A stretch of DNA of 64,000 nt from NCBI RefSeq assembly GCF_900343085.1, contig NZ_OPYI01000012.1:1-64000 (forward strand), in the 5' to 3' direction. The DNA is from Aedoeadaptatus coli (GTDB lineage Bacteria; Bacillota; Clostridia; Tissierellales; Peptoniphilaceae). The notes beneath the pieces are model-generated. The model searched no databases. It was not told the origin of the DNA and saw nothing but the letters and a program-made list of their open reading frames with translations. Within the stretch, counting starts at the first letter, position 1; every line of letters begins with the position of its first letter. A program made the translations under genes and the position numbers. This document shows positions 37,201 through 45,584 of this stretch, one piece after another.

Positions 37201-40200
37201 GCATTTTATCCGTGCTTTTGAAAAAAGGCAAAGACAGCATCGAGCCCAAGGTGGAAAACGGAAAATATGTTTTCGACTTAAAAAATATAAAGATCGACGA
37301 TTACGAAGTGGAAATCAACGACCAAGCTCGCAACGATTTGCACTATCCCCTGGCGAGCGGCGAACGTACCGGTGGCGAACGAAGCGTGCGCATCAAGGCA
37401 TTGACGGGCAACGATCCCGTGCCGGCAGAAGCCTTTACCTGGACGGTACAAAGTCCGGAGGGAAAAATCGAAGACCCCAACAATCTTTCTCCCGGCAAAC
37501 ACGTACTTGTGGTCAATGTAAAAGACGGAAACTACAAATTAATCGGCGAGAAAACCCGGGAATTTGAAATCCGACAAGACGAACTTGTTAAAGAGCTGGA
37601 AGTACGTTTCGAATCCGTGGACACGGCAGAAGTTCATATCAGTTTGACGAATCCGGACAATGCGAATGTCTCCCTACTGGTAAAAAGTAAAGACGTGGAA
37701 GGTCAGGAATATGTACCGACCATTGTCAACCCCGGCCTTCAAACCATCAAGTTGCCCTTAGGCAACTACACCATCGATGTTAGCGGCATTCAGAAAGGCT
37801 ATTACGCTATGGTCGACGGCGGCGAAGATTTTACCGTCGACAGTCAAAAGCTGCTGACGAAGAACGTGAACGTTCGCAGCATCGAAAGCAAAGAACTAAA
37901 TGTTCGCTTAAAACGCAATGGCTATGAGGGTGCCCTACGCTTAAAGTTAATCGGTCAAGACGTGTACCGAACGGAGCAAAACATTGAATTTGCACCGGGA
38001 CAAACTGAAAAGAACGTGCGTCTTGATTTCATCCCCTCCAATGTAGAGCTCCAAGATATGGAAGACGGCTATTACGGATTGGCGAAGCGTTCCAAAACAT
38101 GGGCTGCCAATGCGAATGCAAGTGCTTGGAGCGTCACCCTTACGCCCCTTGAGGAAAAAGATCCCAATTACGTCGATAAGAACGCACTTCGCGCACTATT
38201 GGCCAAGACTCGTGAAGTCGTGGCCAACAAGTCGGAATACGCCATGGAGACGGAAGAAGATATTCGCAATTGGAAGTACATCGACCTCTACCTGCCTATG
38301 GCGGAACAAACTTTAGCCAACGACAAGGCAAGTCAAGACGACGTAGACAAGGTGTGCAACAATTTAAGAGATGGCCTCAGCAAGCTGCGCAAAAAAGGCG
38401 AATCTCGCTTCGATCAATCGAAATTAGAGAAGGCCATTAAACGGACGGAAGGCTTAAAGGCCAATGACTATACCGATGAATCCTGGAAAGAAGTTGAGAA
38501 AGCCCTAAAAGATGCGAAAGTCATCCTTCAAAAACCCGACGGGAAAAAGAATCAAGACGTGGTGGATATTGCCGCCATGGATCTGAATGAGGCCCTTGAC
38601 GGATTGAAACGAAAAGACGATGCGGCTTTAGTAGACAAAAAAGTATTGGAAGACGCGTTGAAAGCTTACAGAGAGGCCCAATACAAGGCAGAGGATTATA
38701 CGCCGGAATCCTTCGACCGCTTGGAATTGGCAGTGGAAGCGGCAGAAGAAATCTTCAATCGCCCCTTCCCCGCCCAAGAAGATGTCAATGCCGCGGCACA
38801 GGAATTAACCGATGCCATGGCGAAACTTCACTCCGTTACGGGCAAGAAGGAGCGGGAAGCTGAACGCGAAGCGTTGAAACAAGAACTTTTGGCGGCGCGC
38901 GAGCTGAAAAAAAGCGATTATACGCCAAAAACCTGGTTGCAATTGCAAGAGCGCATCGTCTTCGTACAAAAGATTGCCGATGACGAAAATTCCAGTTTGG
39001 ACAGTTTGAAACACGGACGGAAGACCTTAAAAGAAGCCATCGATCTTTTGGAAAAACCCTCGCAAGAAGTGGAAAAAACGGAAATCTACGAACTTCCCTT
39101 TAGAGCCCTTCACGCAAGCAAGGATCAGGAATCGATGGCCGCCGGCGTCTTCAAATCCCCTGCGAAGGTGATTAAGACAACGGACAAAGAAGGCAAGGTT
39201 CATTACCGTGTCGTCGTCAACTGCAAAGTTCTTCCATTTGGGAACACGGAAGGTCATTTAAAAGACATTCTCTTTGCTTCCTCCGACGGGGAAGGCAAAG
39301 TGGACGCCATGCCCGTCATCGACAAAGTGACCGATGCCATGGGCGACTTAAGCTCGTTCACCATCGACATGGACAAAGACCCTCGTCCGGAACATTTCGT
39401 AAAAGTAAAATACGTCATCGGTAACGGACCGGGCTTTAACGAAGATATCATGCGTTTAAGCTATGATATCGCTAACATGAAGAAGATCGAAGAATCGGAA
39501 GAAAAACCGCCGAAGGTGGACGACGGCCTTGAAAAAGCAAAAACGGCTTTGAAGGAGGCCATTGAAAAAGCGGAAGCAAAACTTGCCGCCCCATCGTACA
39601 CGGCGGAATCGAAAGCCAAGCTTGAAGAGGCCATTCATTCGGCCAAGGTAGCATTAGAAGGCGACGATGCATCGGCCATGGACCTGGCAGTAACGTCTGT
39701 TTACAACGCCATGGATCAATTGGTAAAAGAAACGCCGAAGCCTGAGCCGACACCGGATGTGCCGACGCCGAAGCCGACGCCTGATGTGCCGACACCGAGG
39801 CCGAATCCTCAGCCCAATGTGCCGACACCGAAGCCGAATCCCGTTCCGAAACCGAATCCTTGGCCTCGCCAAGAGCCGAGAGGCGAATCGCCCGCGCCTT
39901 CTTATCGCCCGAGCCATCAAGCATCGGCGCCTGAGGTAAAACAAGCGGAGGCAAAGAAGGAAGCGCCGAAGCTTACGGAGCAAAAAGCCCACAGCTTTAC
40001 GGTGAAAGCGCCTGAAAAAGCGTATGTAAAAGGCTTCCCCGATGGCAGCTTTAAGCCGAACAAGGAAGTGACCCGCGGGGAAGTGGCTCAAATTTTGAAT
40101 CAATTCATTCAAAACAGCGACGCCTATCGCCTGCCGAAAGATGTAAGCGGCAGTGAATGGTACGGAAATAGCGTGGCTCGACTCTACGGCCTGTCCATTT

Positions 40201-40547
40201 TAAACGGCTACAACGACGGCAATTTGCGACCGGAAGGAAGCATGACCCGCGCGGAACTTGCGGCCATCATGACCCGCGTCTTAAATCTAAAGGTGGACAA
40301 CGCCCGCTTTAACGACGTGAAAGGCAGTGCATGGTACAACGGCTACGTCGGCGCCGTGCAAAATGCTGGAATCATTCAAGGCTACCCCGACGGCACCTTT
40401 GGCGGCGAGCGCACGGTCACCCGCGCGGAGTTGGTCGTCATTGTAAATCGCGCCTTTAAGGTCGTCGGAAGACCCGGAACGATGCAATTTAATGATGTTG
40501 ACGCCAATCACTGGGCCTATAAAGAAATTCAAAAGGCAGCCAATTAA
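34209..40547 (+). CDS. SLH-anchored subtilase carrying a NEAT-like domain and FIVAR repeats
   Basis: This 2,112-residue protein has a signal peptide (about 1-32), an inhibitor-like prodomain and an S8 peptidase with Asp193 (VIDSGVD), His259 (SHGMHVSG) and Ser588 (DGTSMAAPHVAGG), split by a PA-type insert. A Fn3-like/C5a-peptidase region follows, then FIVAR-like helical repeats (about 1315-1617). A NEAT-like domain spans about 1625-1758 (YELPFRALHASKDQESMA ... GPGFNEDIMRLSYD), with another FIVAR unit to about 1842, a Pro-rich linker and three SLH domains. It follows the Shr-like gene by 36 nt without a terminator, so both are probably one transcript. A protease joined to a heme-binding-type module suggests digestion of hemoproteins at the surface; that role is inference. 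Confidence 0.85.
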   Translation: MSKQGVRIRRFVIPVVLSFLMLFTAMISPSFAAAPEGAAKAASFGDKDPSEKITLLVALKERKREKRTGLPSVDAEDLNTRENIRAQVAYARAARETFYNNLKSAKIHYEVVETYDVAYTGVALEVQRKEIPAIEKMADVASVEISQQFKAPKKPIMPRSFGKTDTSSNNMVEADKAWKKSYAGKGSVIAVIDSGVDPYHEAMKLSDPGSGRIKSQGEVKKLIDDLDIARGEYFSSKIPFGYNYANKSTSIKEFDPMSHGMHVSGIVAGNSKKIQGVAPEAQIVFMRVFGGGVFGGGTTAEIYTKAIDDAIKLGVDSMNISIGSPAGTEDYVFPNTVLALEKAKQAGILVAIAAGNNGFFGYSPGSNAKPKAENPDIGMLADPSVSPNSLSVASIQNMQVAKKGIQIKGDDRVLSFQPTTNGKVTDQWVSLKDCGYGRPDDFKEQGDKSTYALIERGEPGPVAGDPLSFTDKINNARDKGYAGVIIYDNEPNMPLIQVEAPGTTIPAAFVTRKDGLYLKDVVARNSQAQIRFNDEYIYSLSEDGGQPSEFSSWGLTPNGNLKPDIAAPGGGILSSLNDNQYGVMDGTSMAAPHVAGGVALVKRRVEKDFPDIHGDKKYDLIKKLLMSTAQPYKYKDSGAYASPRQQGSGLMQVDKAITATAFIEGSHGLTSINLGKNLSGDKVTVPFKIVNLSDEAKTYTYYGVLNTDKVEGGKILLRPEKISESEKKTVTVGAHEAMELTVELPVRGLDKLEQTMPNGFFLEGFVFCEEQGGVNLSAPFVGFHGNFDKLEVAETPLYDLVKAGKRSYYYDKGGEDDYYGTNIGGEIDKNLIVLGAQAKSTKANPIFDKEKIAFSPNGDGRVDKAIFMATFLRNFGGVEIAIRDHQGKLVYYSKNPEDHGVKNFFVDPRVGNMFANNMMTTKPHWQWSGNDLSGTPLPDGKYYMTVKVAAAGKSIGADSQVMEFPITMDRVYPRVKKAYFNGDKSTYTVESIEENGSGILSVLLKKGKDSIEPKVENGKYVFDLKNIKIDDYEVEINDQARNDLHYPLASGERTGGERSVRIKALTGNDPVPAEAFTWTVQSPEGKIEDPNNLSPGKHVLVVNVKDGNYKLIGEKTREFEIRQDELVKELEVRFESVDTAEVHISLTNPDNANVSLLVKSKDVEGQEYVPTIVNPGLQTIKLPLGNYTIDVSGIQKGYYAMVDGGEDFTVDSQKLLTKNVNVRSIESKELNVRLKRNGYEGALRLKLIGQDVYRTEQNIEFAPGQTEKNVRLDFIPSNVELQDMEDGYYGLAKRSKTWAANANASAWSVTLTPLEEKDPNYVDKNALRALLAKTREVVANKSEYAMETEEDIRNWKYIDLYLPMAEQTLANDKASQDDVDKVCNNLRDGLSKLRKKGESRFDQSKLEKAIKRTEGLKANDYTDESWKEVEKALKDAKVILQKPDGKKNQDVVDIAAMDLNEALDGLKRKDDAALVDKKVLEDALKAYREAQYKAEDYTPESFDRLELAVEAAEEIFNRPFPAQEDVNAAAQELTDAMAKLHSVTGKKEREAEREALKQELLAARELKKSDYTPKTWLQLQERIVFVQKIADDENSSLDSLKHGRKTLKEAIDLLEKPSQEVEKTEIYELPFRALHASKDQESMAAGVFKSPAKVIKTTDKEGKVHYRVVVNCKVLPFGNTEGHLKDILFASSDGEGKVDAMPVIDKVTDAMGDLSSFTIDMDKDPRPEHFVKVKYVIGNGPGFNEDIMRLSYDIANMKKIEESEEKPPKVDDGLEKAKTALKEAIEKAEAKLAAPSYTAESKAKLEEAIHSAKVALEGDDASAMDLAVTSVYNAMDQLVKETPKPEPTPDVPTPKPTPDVPTPRPNPQPNVPTPKPNPVPKPNPWPRQEPRGESPAPSYRPSHQASAPEVKQAEAKKEAPKLTEQKAHSFTVKAPEKAYVKGFPDGSFKPNKEVTRGEVAQILNQFIQNSDAYRLPKDVSGSEWYGNSVARLYGLSILNGYNDGNLRPEGSMTRAELAAIMTRVLNLKVDNARFNDVKGSAWYNGYVGAVQNAGIIQGYPDGTFGGERTVTRAELVVIVNRAFKVVGRPGTMQFNDVDANHWAYKEIQKAAN

Positions 40548-40548
40548 C

Positions 40549-40586
40549 CATGGAGGGGTGCGGATGATTCCGCATTCCTTTCCATG
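40549..40586 (+). terminator. Long imperfect hairpin after the subtilase gene
   Basis: CATGGA (40549-40554) pairs with TCCATG (40581-40586), and GTGCGGA with TCCGCAT inside, forming one extended hairpin directly after the stop. A T-tract is missing, so termination is uncertain. Confidence 0.4.
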
Positions 40587-40598
40587 ATTAAAAAATGA

Positions 40599-40627
40599 TT
40601 GAACGCAGGGCAAGAAAAACTTACAAT
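40599..40627 (+). promoter_or_regulatory. SigA-type promoter of the heme-uptake operon
   Basis: TTGAAC at 40599-40604 and TACAAT at 40622-40627 are spaced by 17 bp. The start of transcription would be near 40634, placing the Fur-like box at about +10 to +25. Confidence 0.75.
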
Positions 40628-40643
40628 GAAAAGGTGTATGAAA

Positions 40644-40658
40644 TGATAAAACATATCA
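40644..40658. promoter_or_regulatory. Fur-like box in the heme-uptake operon leader
   Basis: TGATAAAACATATCA has perfect TGATA/TATCA arms with a 5-nt spacer, the skeleton of the Fur 7-1-7 box. A wider ATGAAAT/ATTTCAT inverted repeat (40638-40644 and 40662-40668) surrounds it. It lies between promoter and regulator gene, a natural place for autoregulation by Fur or by the DtxR-like product. Confidence 0.55.
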
Positions 40659-40683
40659 ATGATTTCATTGGAAGGATGACGCA

Positions 40684-41517
40684 ATGACGGATTTACGTTT
40701 AACAGAACAACAACAAAATTATTTGCTTTGCTTTACCGACGAGCATCCCAGTCGCACGATTATTGACTTAAGTCAAATCTTTGCGTGTTCCAGGCCCAAT
40801 GCAAAGAAAATGCTGGACCGCATGGTGAAGGCGGGGATTTTGTATAAGCAGAAAAATGACTACTACGTCACCGAAATCGGCACGTTGATTAAAGACAAAT
40901 TGGAGCGGGAAAAGCAATTGCTTGCCCTAACCATGCAGGGTATTTTCGGCATTGAAGAAGATCGGGCCACGATCTTCTCCTCGCAGCTGATCGGTAAGGG
41001 AGAGAATTGCATCGCCTGTTTCCTGTCGCAAAAATCGAAGCTCTTCGAGCATTTGCCGGATCCCGGAGAAAAGGTGGACGGAGATTTTCTTCTCGAGATT
41101 TTGGATAAGAAAACCTATCCCGTGCACCTGACGATTTTTCAGCAACATGTGGACGAGGCGGAATCGGCGATTCGCCCGTCCATGGCCAATAAGGTTTTCG
41201 AAAACACGGCGGAGCTCGTCATCGGCGACTCGCCCCACGTGGTATTCACCACCCGTCCTCTAAAAAAAGAGCACAAAGGGCATATGAAACACGGTGCGGT
41301 CAAAGAGTTGGTCTACCAAAAAGACGGAGAGAGCCACGCCATTGCCTTTAAAGACCGACGGGCGGAAATTCCCTTGGATGTTTTCGGCCAGTGGACCTAT
41401 TTAGGCGGCGGCGTGCTGATCGCCTACACTTGGTTCCGCTCCTATGCGGCGGTGAATTTTTCCGGCCACCGAGCCGAAGCGAATTATCTCTTGGTCTTAA
41501 ATCTTGCACAGTGTTAA
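40684..41517 (+). CDS. Divergent DtxR-like transcriptional regulator heading the heme operon
   Basis: The 277-residue protein starts with a winged-helix domain of DtxR/MarR type (about 8-75: IDLSQIFACSRPNAKKMLDRMVKAGIL, wing, YYVTEIG). A dimerisation-like helix pair follows (about 75-112). At the position of the DtxR metal ligands it has GKGENCIAC instead of the usual Cys-x-x-Glu-His pattern, leaving a CxxC pair (Cys109, Cys112). The remaining 160 residues form a domain I do not recognise. It is the first gene of a ten-gene operon and lies behind a Fur-like palindrome, so it may sense iron, heme or redox state and control its own operon. Ligand and DNA target are inferred. Confidence 0.7.
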   Translation: MTDLRLTEQQQNYLLCFTDEHPSRTIIDLSQIFACSRPNAKKMLDRMVKAGILYKQKNDYYVTEIGTLIKDKLEREKQLLALTMQGIFGIEEDRATIFSSQLIGKGENCIACFLSQKSKLFEHLPDPGEKVDGDFLLEILDKKTYPVHLTIFQQHVDEAESAIRPSMANKVFENTAELVIGDSPHVVFTTRPLKKEHKGHMKHGAVKELVYQKDGESHAIAFKDRRAEIPLDVFGQWTYLGGGVLIAYTWFRSYAAVNFSGHRAEANYLLVLNLAQC

Positions 41518-41533
41518 TGAAAGGAGTGGATTG

Positions 41534-41911
41534 TTGAAAATACTATTTATGATTCTGGGCTTTCTCTTTACGGGAATCGGCCTCATCGGCGTGTATCTGC
41601 CGGTGCTTCCCACGACGCCCTTTTTGATTTTGGCGGCGGCGTGTTTCGCGCGGGGCTCGGAAAAATTTCACAGATGGCTCACGGAATTGCCCCTCTATCG
41701 AGAAAATGTCGAGCCCTTGCTTGAGGGAAAGGGCATGACGAAGGAGAAGAAGTGCAAATTTCTGGCGCTGATTACTTTTCTTCTCGCTGTTTGTTTCGTG
41801 GTGGTTCCCGTAAAACACGCCCGCATGGCCCTGGCCCTGGTGCTGGTGCTTCACTACTACATTTTTTTGAAGCGCATCCCTACGCAGTCGGCGGCAACTG
41901 CAGAGGAATAG
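41534..41911 (+). CDS. DUF454 (YbaN-type) small membrane protein
   Basis: A 125-residue inner-membrane protein of the DUF454 family. The signature GVYLPVLPTTPFLILAAACF is near residues 17-36, with FARGSEKFHRWL after it. Two further hydrophobic segments span about 78-113. Start chosen as TTG at 41534, 7 nt after AAGGAG; an upstream ATG would extend it into the regulator gene. Function unknown. Its place between the regulator and the NEAT proteins suggests a part in membrane steps of heme handling. Confidence 0.82.
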   Translation: MKILFMILGFLFTGIGLIGVYLPVLPTTPFLILAAACFARGSEKFHRWLTELPLYRENVEPLLEGKGMTKEKKCKFLALITFLLAVCFVVVPVKHARMALALVLVLHYYIFLKRIPTQSAATAEE

Positions 41912-41930
41912 GATTTTAAAGGATGGGGAC

Positions 41931-43757
41931 ATGAAACGATATAAATTCATACTTCTGCTTGTCCTCGCCATTTTACTTATTCCCGGCGGCGCATGGGCGA
42001 GCGGGAGCACAGTGAAAGTGATGCTTTTAAAGAAGACGGAAGACGTCCCTTCCATGGCGCAAAAGGCGTTAAAGCCGGAGGCGAAATGGATTGAAAAAGG
42101 CAATGAACATCTGCTCACCCTGGAATTTTTGCCCTTGGACTTTATGGGTACCCGCGGCTATTTAGGCGAAGTCACCGTAGAGGGTCAAAGCGTTCAGGTG
42201 GCGGATTACTACAAGGATTACGACGGCTACAACGACCCGCAAAAGGGAAGCGATCCCCGAGTGAAGGGCAAGTTTTACCCGAAGACCGTCACCTTTTCCG
42301 TGGATCCCAATCGCGCCATTTACGACTTGAAGTTTTATGTGCCGGTTATGGGAGAAATGGGTTTTGGCGAGCAGGAGGCCCGTTTAAAAATCGACTGGCC
42401 GCACAAGGGCGGCGAAAAGACGGAGCCTGCGGCGAATAAAAACACGCCCCCTTTGACCCCGTCGGCGCCACTTGATTTCGAAGATGGTTTGTATGCCCTC
42501 GATGTGGCTCTGTGGCACGAAACGGAAGATAAGCCTTCCATGGGCAATGGCGCCCTGGATCCGAAGGCGGAGCTTTTCGTTAAAGACGGAAAAGGAACCT
42601 TGTTTTTAGGCACGAAGACGTTAAAAGTTTCGAATATACAGGCCTCGTTGAGTCGCGTGTTTTATGAAACCGACGAGGGATTTTCCGCGGCAGCCCCTCT
42701 CTGCTTCGATCTGAAGCCGGAGAATGAGCCGCTCCCTCGTCCGCGAATCTTTGCCCTGCCCCTCGAGGAAAAGAAGGCCATGATTCGACTGAAGGTGGAT
42801 CCGAAAGTGGCCCCGATGGGAGATGAGCCTTTAAACGCGCGATTAAAATTGGATTTTCAAAGCGTGAAAAAAATCGAGGCCGACGAAAACACCTTGGCCC
42901 ATCGGGCGGAGGTGGGACCGAAGAAGCCTTCTTTTGCCCAAGCCCATCGCTACGCGGACAAAGGCGTGGTGCTCTCTGTGCCTGAGGGCGCCTTTAGCGA
43001 AGGATTTGAATTTTACGCCAACGCCCTTAACGGGCGTGACCTTCAAACCGCACTCGGAAAGCTCAATCTTCCTGCGGGAACCAAGGCGTACAATCTGGCC
43101 TGCCGAAAGCCCGTTGAAAGGATTCCGAAAGATTACACCGGCTCGGTTCAAGCCTTGGGAACCAATCTTTCGCCGCAAAAGCCCGTGGCGGCAGCCATTC
43201 CCTTTCAAGGGGCCGTGGCGGAGATTTACAACGAAAAAGGGGAGAAGCTTCCGTCAAAAATAAAAGAGGGAAGCATTCATTTCACGACGAAAAGCTTGGG
43301 CACATTCTTCATCAAAACGGCGAAAACCCCTTCAAAGCCCGTCACAAGCAGTGGCCTGAAGATGAAGCCACAGGCAAAGCAGAAGGCCGTGAAGCCGCCG
43401 AAGGGACAGGGGCCGAAGCATGTAAAATCGACTGCCCCGCCCCCTGCAACATCGACGAGTGCGCCCACGGCTGCAAGTTCGTCGACACCTGAGTATTCAA
43501 CGGCGGATGGGGACGCACCGGCTTTTGCAGAAGGCGCCTATGATGTAGGCGAGGAGGCTGTGGCCGAGGAAAGCACCCAAAAGGCGCCCTTGGACGAAGA
43601 AGACATGCAAGAGAAAGAGAGGCCGGGTCTGATTATTTTTTGTTTGACGATTATCTTCGCCGCCCTGGGAGGTGGCGCATACATGACGAGAAAGTATTAC
43701 CGCATGTATATGGACGAATTGATCTATGAAGCGGAAAGAGAGAGGGAGAGCCGATGA
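41931..43757 (+). CDS. Membrane-anchored protein with two NEAT-like domains
   Basis: This 608-residue protein has a signal peptide (1-24) and two NEAT-like domains (about 25-155 and 184-310). Each opens with the P-SMA/SMG motif (VPSMAQKALKPEA, KPSMGNGALDPKA) typical of NEAT strand 1 and helix. The first closes with MGFGEQEARLKIDW, the second with GDEPLNARLKLDF. A ZU5-like beta domain (about 330-460) and a Pro/Ser/Thr-rich linker follow, then one membrane segment (about 567-590) and a basic-acidic cytosolic tail. There is no sortase signal. It could pass heme from surface NEAT proteins to the IsdE-like binding protein. It overlaps the next gene by 4 nt. Confidence 0.75.
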   Translation: MKRYKFILLLVLAILLIPGGAWASGSTVKVMLLKKTEDVPSMAQKALKPEAKWIEKGNEHLLTLEFLPLDFMGTRGYLGEVTVEGQSVQVADYYKDYDGYNDPQKGSDPRVKGKFYPKTVTFSVDPNRAIYDLKFYVPVMGEMGFGEQEARLKIDWPHKGGEKTEPAANKNTPPLTPSAPLDFEDGLYALDVALWHETEDKPSMGNGALDPKAELFVKDGKGTLFLGTKTLKVSNIQASLSRVFYETDEGFSAAAPLCFDLKPENEPLPRPRIFALPLEEKKAMIRLKVDPKVAPMGDEPLNARLKLDFQSVKKIEADENTLAHRAEVGPKKPSFAQAHRYADKGVVLSVPEGAFSEGFEFYANALNGRDLQTALGKLNLPAGTKAYNLACRKPVERIPKDYTGSVQALGTNLSPQKPVAAAIPFQGAVAEIYNEKGEKLPSKIKEGSIHFTTKSLGTFFIKTAKTPSKPVTSSGLKMKPQAKQKAVKPPKGQGPKHVKSTAPPPATSTSAPTAASSSTPEYSTADGDAPAFAEGAYDVGEEAVAEESTQKAPLDEEDMQEKERPGLIIFCLTIIFAALGGGAYMTRKYYRMYMDELIYEAERERESR

Positions 43758-44728
43758 AAAAGTTATTTTCTCTTCTTCTGGCCTTGCTGCTCTTCGTTCC
43801 GGGCATCGGCTTTGCCGAAAGTCCTTCCATTGTAGAAATGCATGCCGCTTACAGCCACCCGGTTACCGGGGCCATTGAAGATGCGGGGAAAAACGAAGGC
43901 ATCGGCCAAGGCATGGCGGAGGGCGTACTTGACCCACAAGCCCTTTACGAGGAAGTGGGCGAAAAACACCTTTTAACCATTCGCCTCCACATGATGGACA
44001 ATGTGTCTAAAGTAAGCATTGCCGCGCAAAAACGCGGCGCGAGCGGATTCAGCAATGTGTCTTACGACTCGCCTCAAGGCGGCGGGGAGTGGAAAGATTT
44101 TCGCTTTCAGCTGCCGGCGAAGGATTGTGTGATTCGCCTGAGTCTGTTTATCGACGCCATGGGGCGGGAAGTGGTTTTCTACGGCGACATGGGAAATAGG
44201 ACGCCGGGGAATACGGATTTCGTCTTGTCGCAAGGCGCGGCCCAAAAGCCCCCAACGGAACAATCGCCACCGGCAAAAAGTGCAGTCGGCGCCAAAGCGA
44301 AAGTCGACGGCGCATCTCCGGCTGCTGCGGCGGCCCAAACCCCGTCCCCTGTGGCAAAAAGTCCGACGGCAGAGGCAGCCGGTTCCGAAAAAGCTGCCCC
44401 AACCCACGGCGGTGCCTCGGGCCTCGGCGATACGGAAAGCGACATCGGTTACGAACACGGTCTTTTAACGGAAGATTCGCCGGAGATAAAATCCCTTGAA
44501 GGCGGCGCAACCGTCGAGGGCGACAAAACCGAAGCGCCAAAGAAAAAAGCCCCTTGGGGGCCTGCGACGCGAATTGTTTTTGCATCCATGATGGCGATTT
44601 TGGTCTTTGTGACTTGCGGCGCCCTGGCGGCCGGCGGCCTGTTCTATGTTTTGGCACAGAAAAAGCGCCTGCTCAATGAATTAAGAGAGGAAGATGACGA
44701 TGAAGACTTCAGTTTTGAAGATTTTTAG
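43754..44728 (+). CDS. Membrane-anchored single NEAT-like protein
   Basis: The 324-residue product has a signal peptide (about 1-20), one divergent NEAT-like domain (about 22-160; GQGMAEGVLDPQALYEE at its start, SLFIDAMGREVVFYGDMGNRTPGNTDF at its end), an Ala/Pro/Lys-rich spacer of some 110 residues, a membrane segment (about 275-300) and a very acidic cytosolic tail (EEDDDEDFSFEDF). The organisation recalls Shp, the membrane-anchored heme donor to the streptococcal Hts/Sia importer. It is directly followed by the IsdE-like gene, whose start lies inside this one. Assignment to NEAT rests on similarity to its neighbours. Confidence 0.68.
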   Translation: MKKLFSLLLALLLFVPGIGFAESPSIVEMHAAYSHPVTGAIEDAGKNEGIGQGMAEGVLDPQALYEEVGEKHLLTIRLHMMDNVSKVSIAAQKRGASGFSNVSYDSPQGGGEWKDFRFQLPAKDCVIRLSLFIDAMGREVVFYGDMGNRTPGNTDFVLSQGAAQKPPTEQSPPAKSAVGAKAKVDGASPAAAAAQTPSPVAKSPTAEAAGSEKAAPTHGGASGLGDTESDIGYEHGLLTEDSPEIKSLEGGATVEGDKTEAPKKKAPWGPATRIVFASMMAILVFVTCGALAAGGLFYVLAQKKRLLNELREEDDDEDFSFEDF

Positions 44729-45584
44729 CATCGCTTTCATCCTCGTTCTGCTTACCGGCTGCGTGAACCAAAAAGAAAAGCAACAAAAGCGAATCGACGG
44801 CGATCACGCCCGCATCATCACCACATCGGCGGCTTGTGCCGACATCATGGACAAGCTGGATGTGGACCTCGTCGCCATTGCGGAATCGCAATTGCAACCG
44901 CCGCCGGAGCGTTACAAAAACCTTCCCACCATCGGAATGGCCATGAGCCCGGATATGGAAAAAATTTCCTCCATGAATCCGGACTACGTTTTTTCCCCGG
45001 CGAGCCTCATGCCCGACCTCTTGCCAAAGTATCAGGCGGCGGGCATCCACTTCGGCTTCGTGAATTTATCCAATGTGCCGGGGATGTATCGCTCCATCGA
45101 GGACTTGGGCCGTCTTTTAAATCGAGAAAAAGAAGCGGAGGTTCTCGTAAAAGATTACGAAGACTTCATGAAGGATTTCAAATCGCGAAACAAAGGGCCC
45201 GCCCCCCGCGTCTTGATCCTCATGGGCCTTCCCGGATCCTATGTGGTGGCGACGGACAAATCCTATGTGGGCAGCTTGGTCAAGCTGGCCGGGGGCGAAA
45301 ATGTCTATCCCGATGAAGATCAGCAGTTTTTAACGGTGAACACGGAAGATATGTTGGAAAAAGATCCGGACATCATCCTCCGAACGGCCCACGCCATGCC
45401 CGAGAAGGTGCACGAAATGTTTCAAGACGAATTTAAAACCAACGATGTGTGGAAACACTTCCGCGCCGTAAAGGAGGACAAGGTGTTTGACCTTAACACG
45501 AAGCTATTTGGTATGAGCGCCAATTTTTCCTACAAAGAGGCGCTGGGAGATTTAGAAAAGGTGTTCTATGGACAAGGGAATTGA
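44700..45584 (+). CDS. isdE: IsdE-like heme-binding lipoprotein of an ABC importer
   Basis: The substrate-binding subunit has 294 residues with a lipobox ending at Cys21 (VLLTGC). The two lobes match the Fe3+-siderophore/heme binding family (PF01497-type). Segments characteristic of IsdE are present: TIGMAMSPDMEKI around residue 80 and RTAHAMPEKVHEMFQDEF around 231, followed by KTNDVWKHF. Met80 and His231 correspond closely to the Met78/His229 heme ligands of Staphylococcus aureus IsdE, supporting heme as the cargo. An ATG at 44694 is possible, but 44700 is better spaced (9 nt) from AGAGAGG. It overlaps the permease gene by 17 nt. Confidence 0.88.
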   Translation: MKTSVLKIFSIAFILVLLTGCVNQKEKQQKRIDGDHARIITTSAACADIMDKLDVDLVAIAESQLQPPPERYKNLPTIGMAMSPDMEKISSMNPDYVFSPASLMPDLLPKYQAAGIHFGFVNLSNVPGMYRSIEDLGRLLNREKEAEVLVKDYEDFMKDFKSRNKGPAPRVLILMGLPGSYVVATDKSYVGSLVKLAGGENVYPDEDQQFLTVNTEDMLEKDPDIILRTAHAMPEKVHEMFQDEFKTNDVWKHFRAVKEDKVFDLNTKLFGMSANFSYKEALGDLEKVFYGQGN

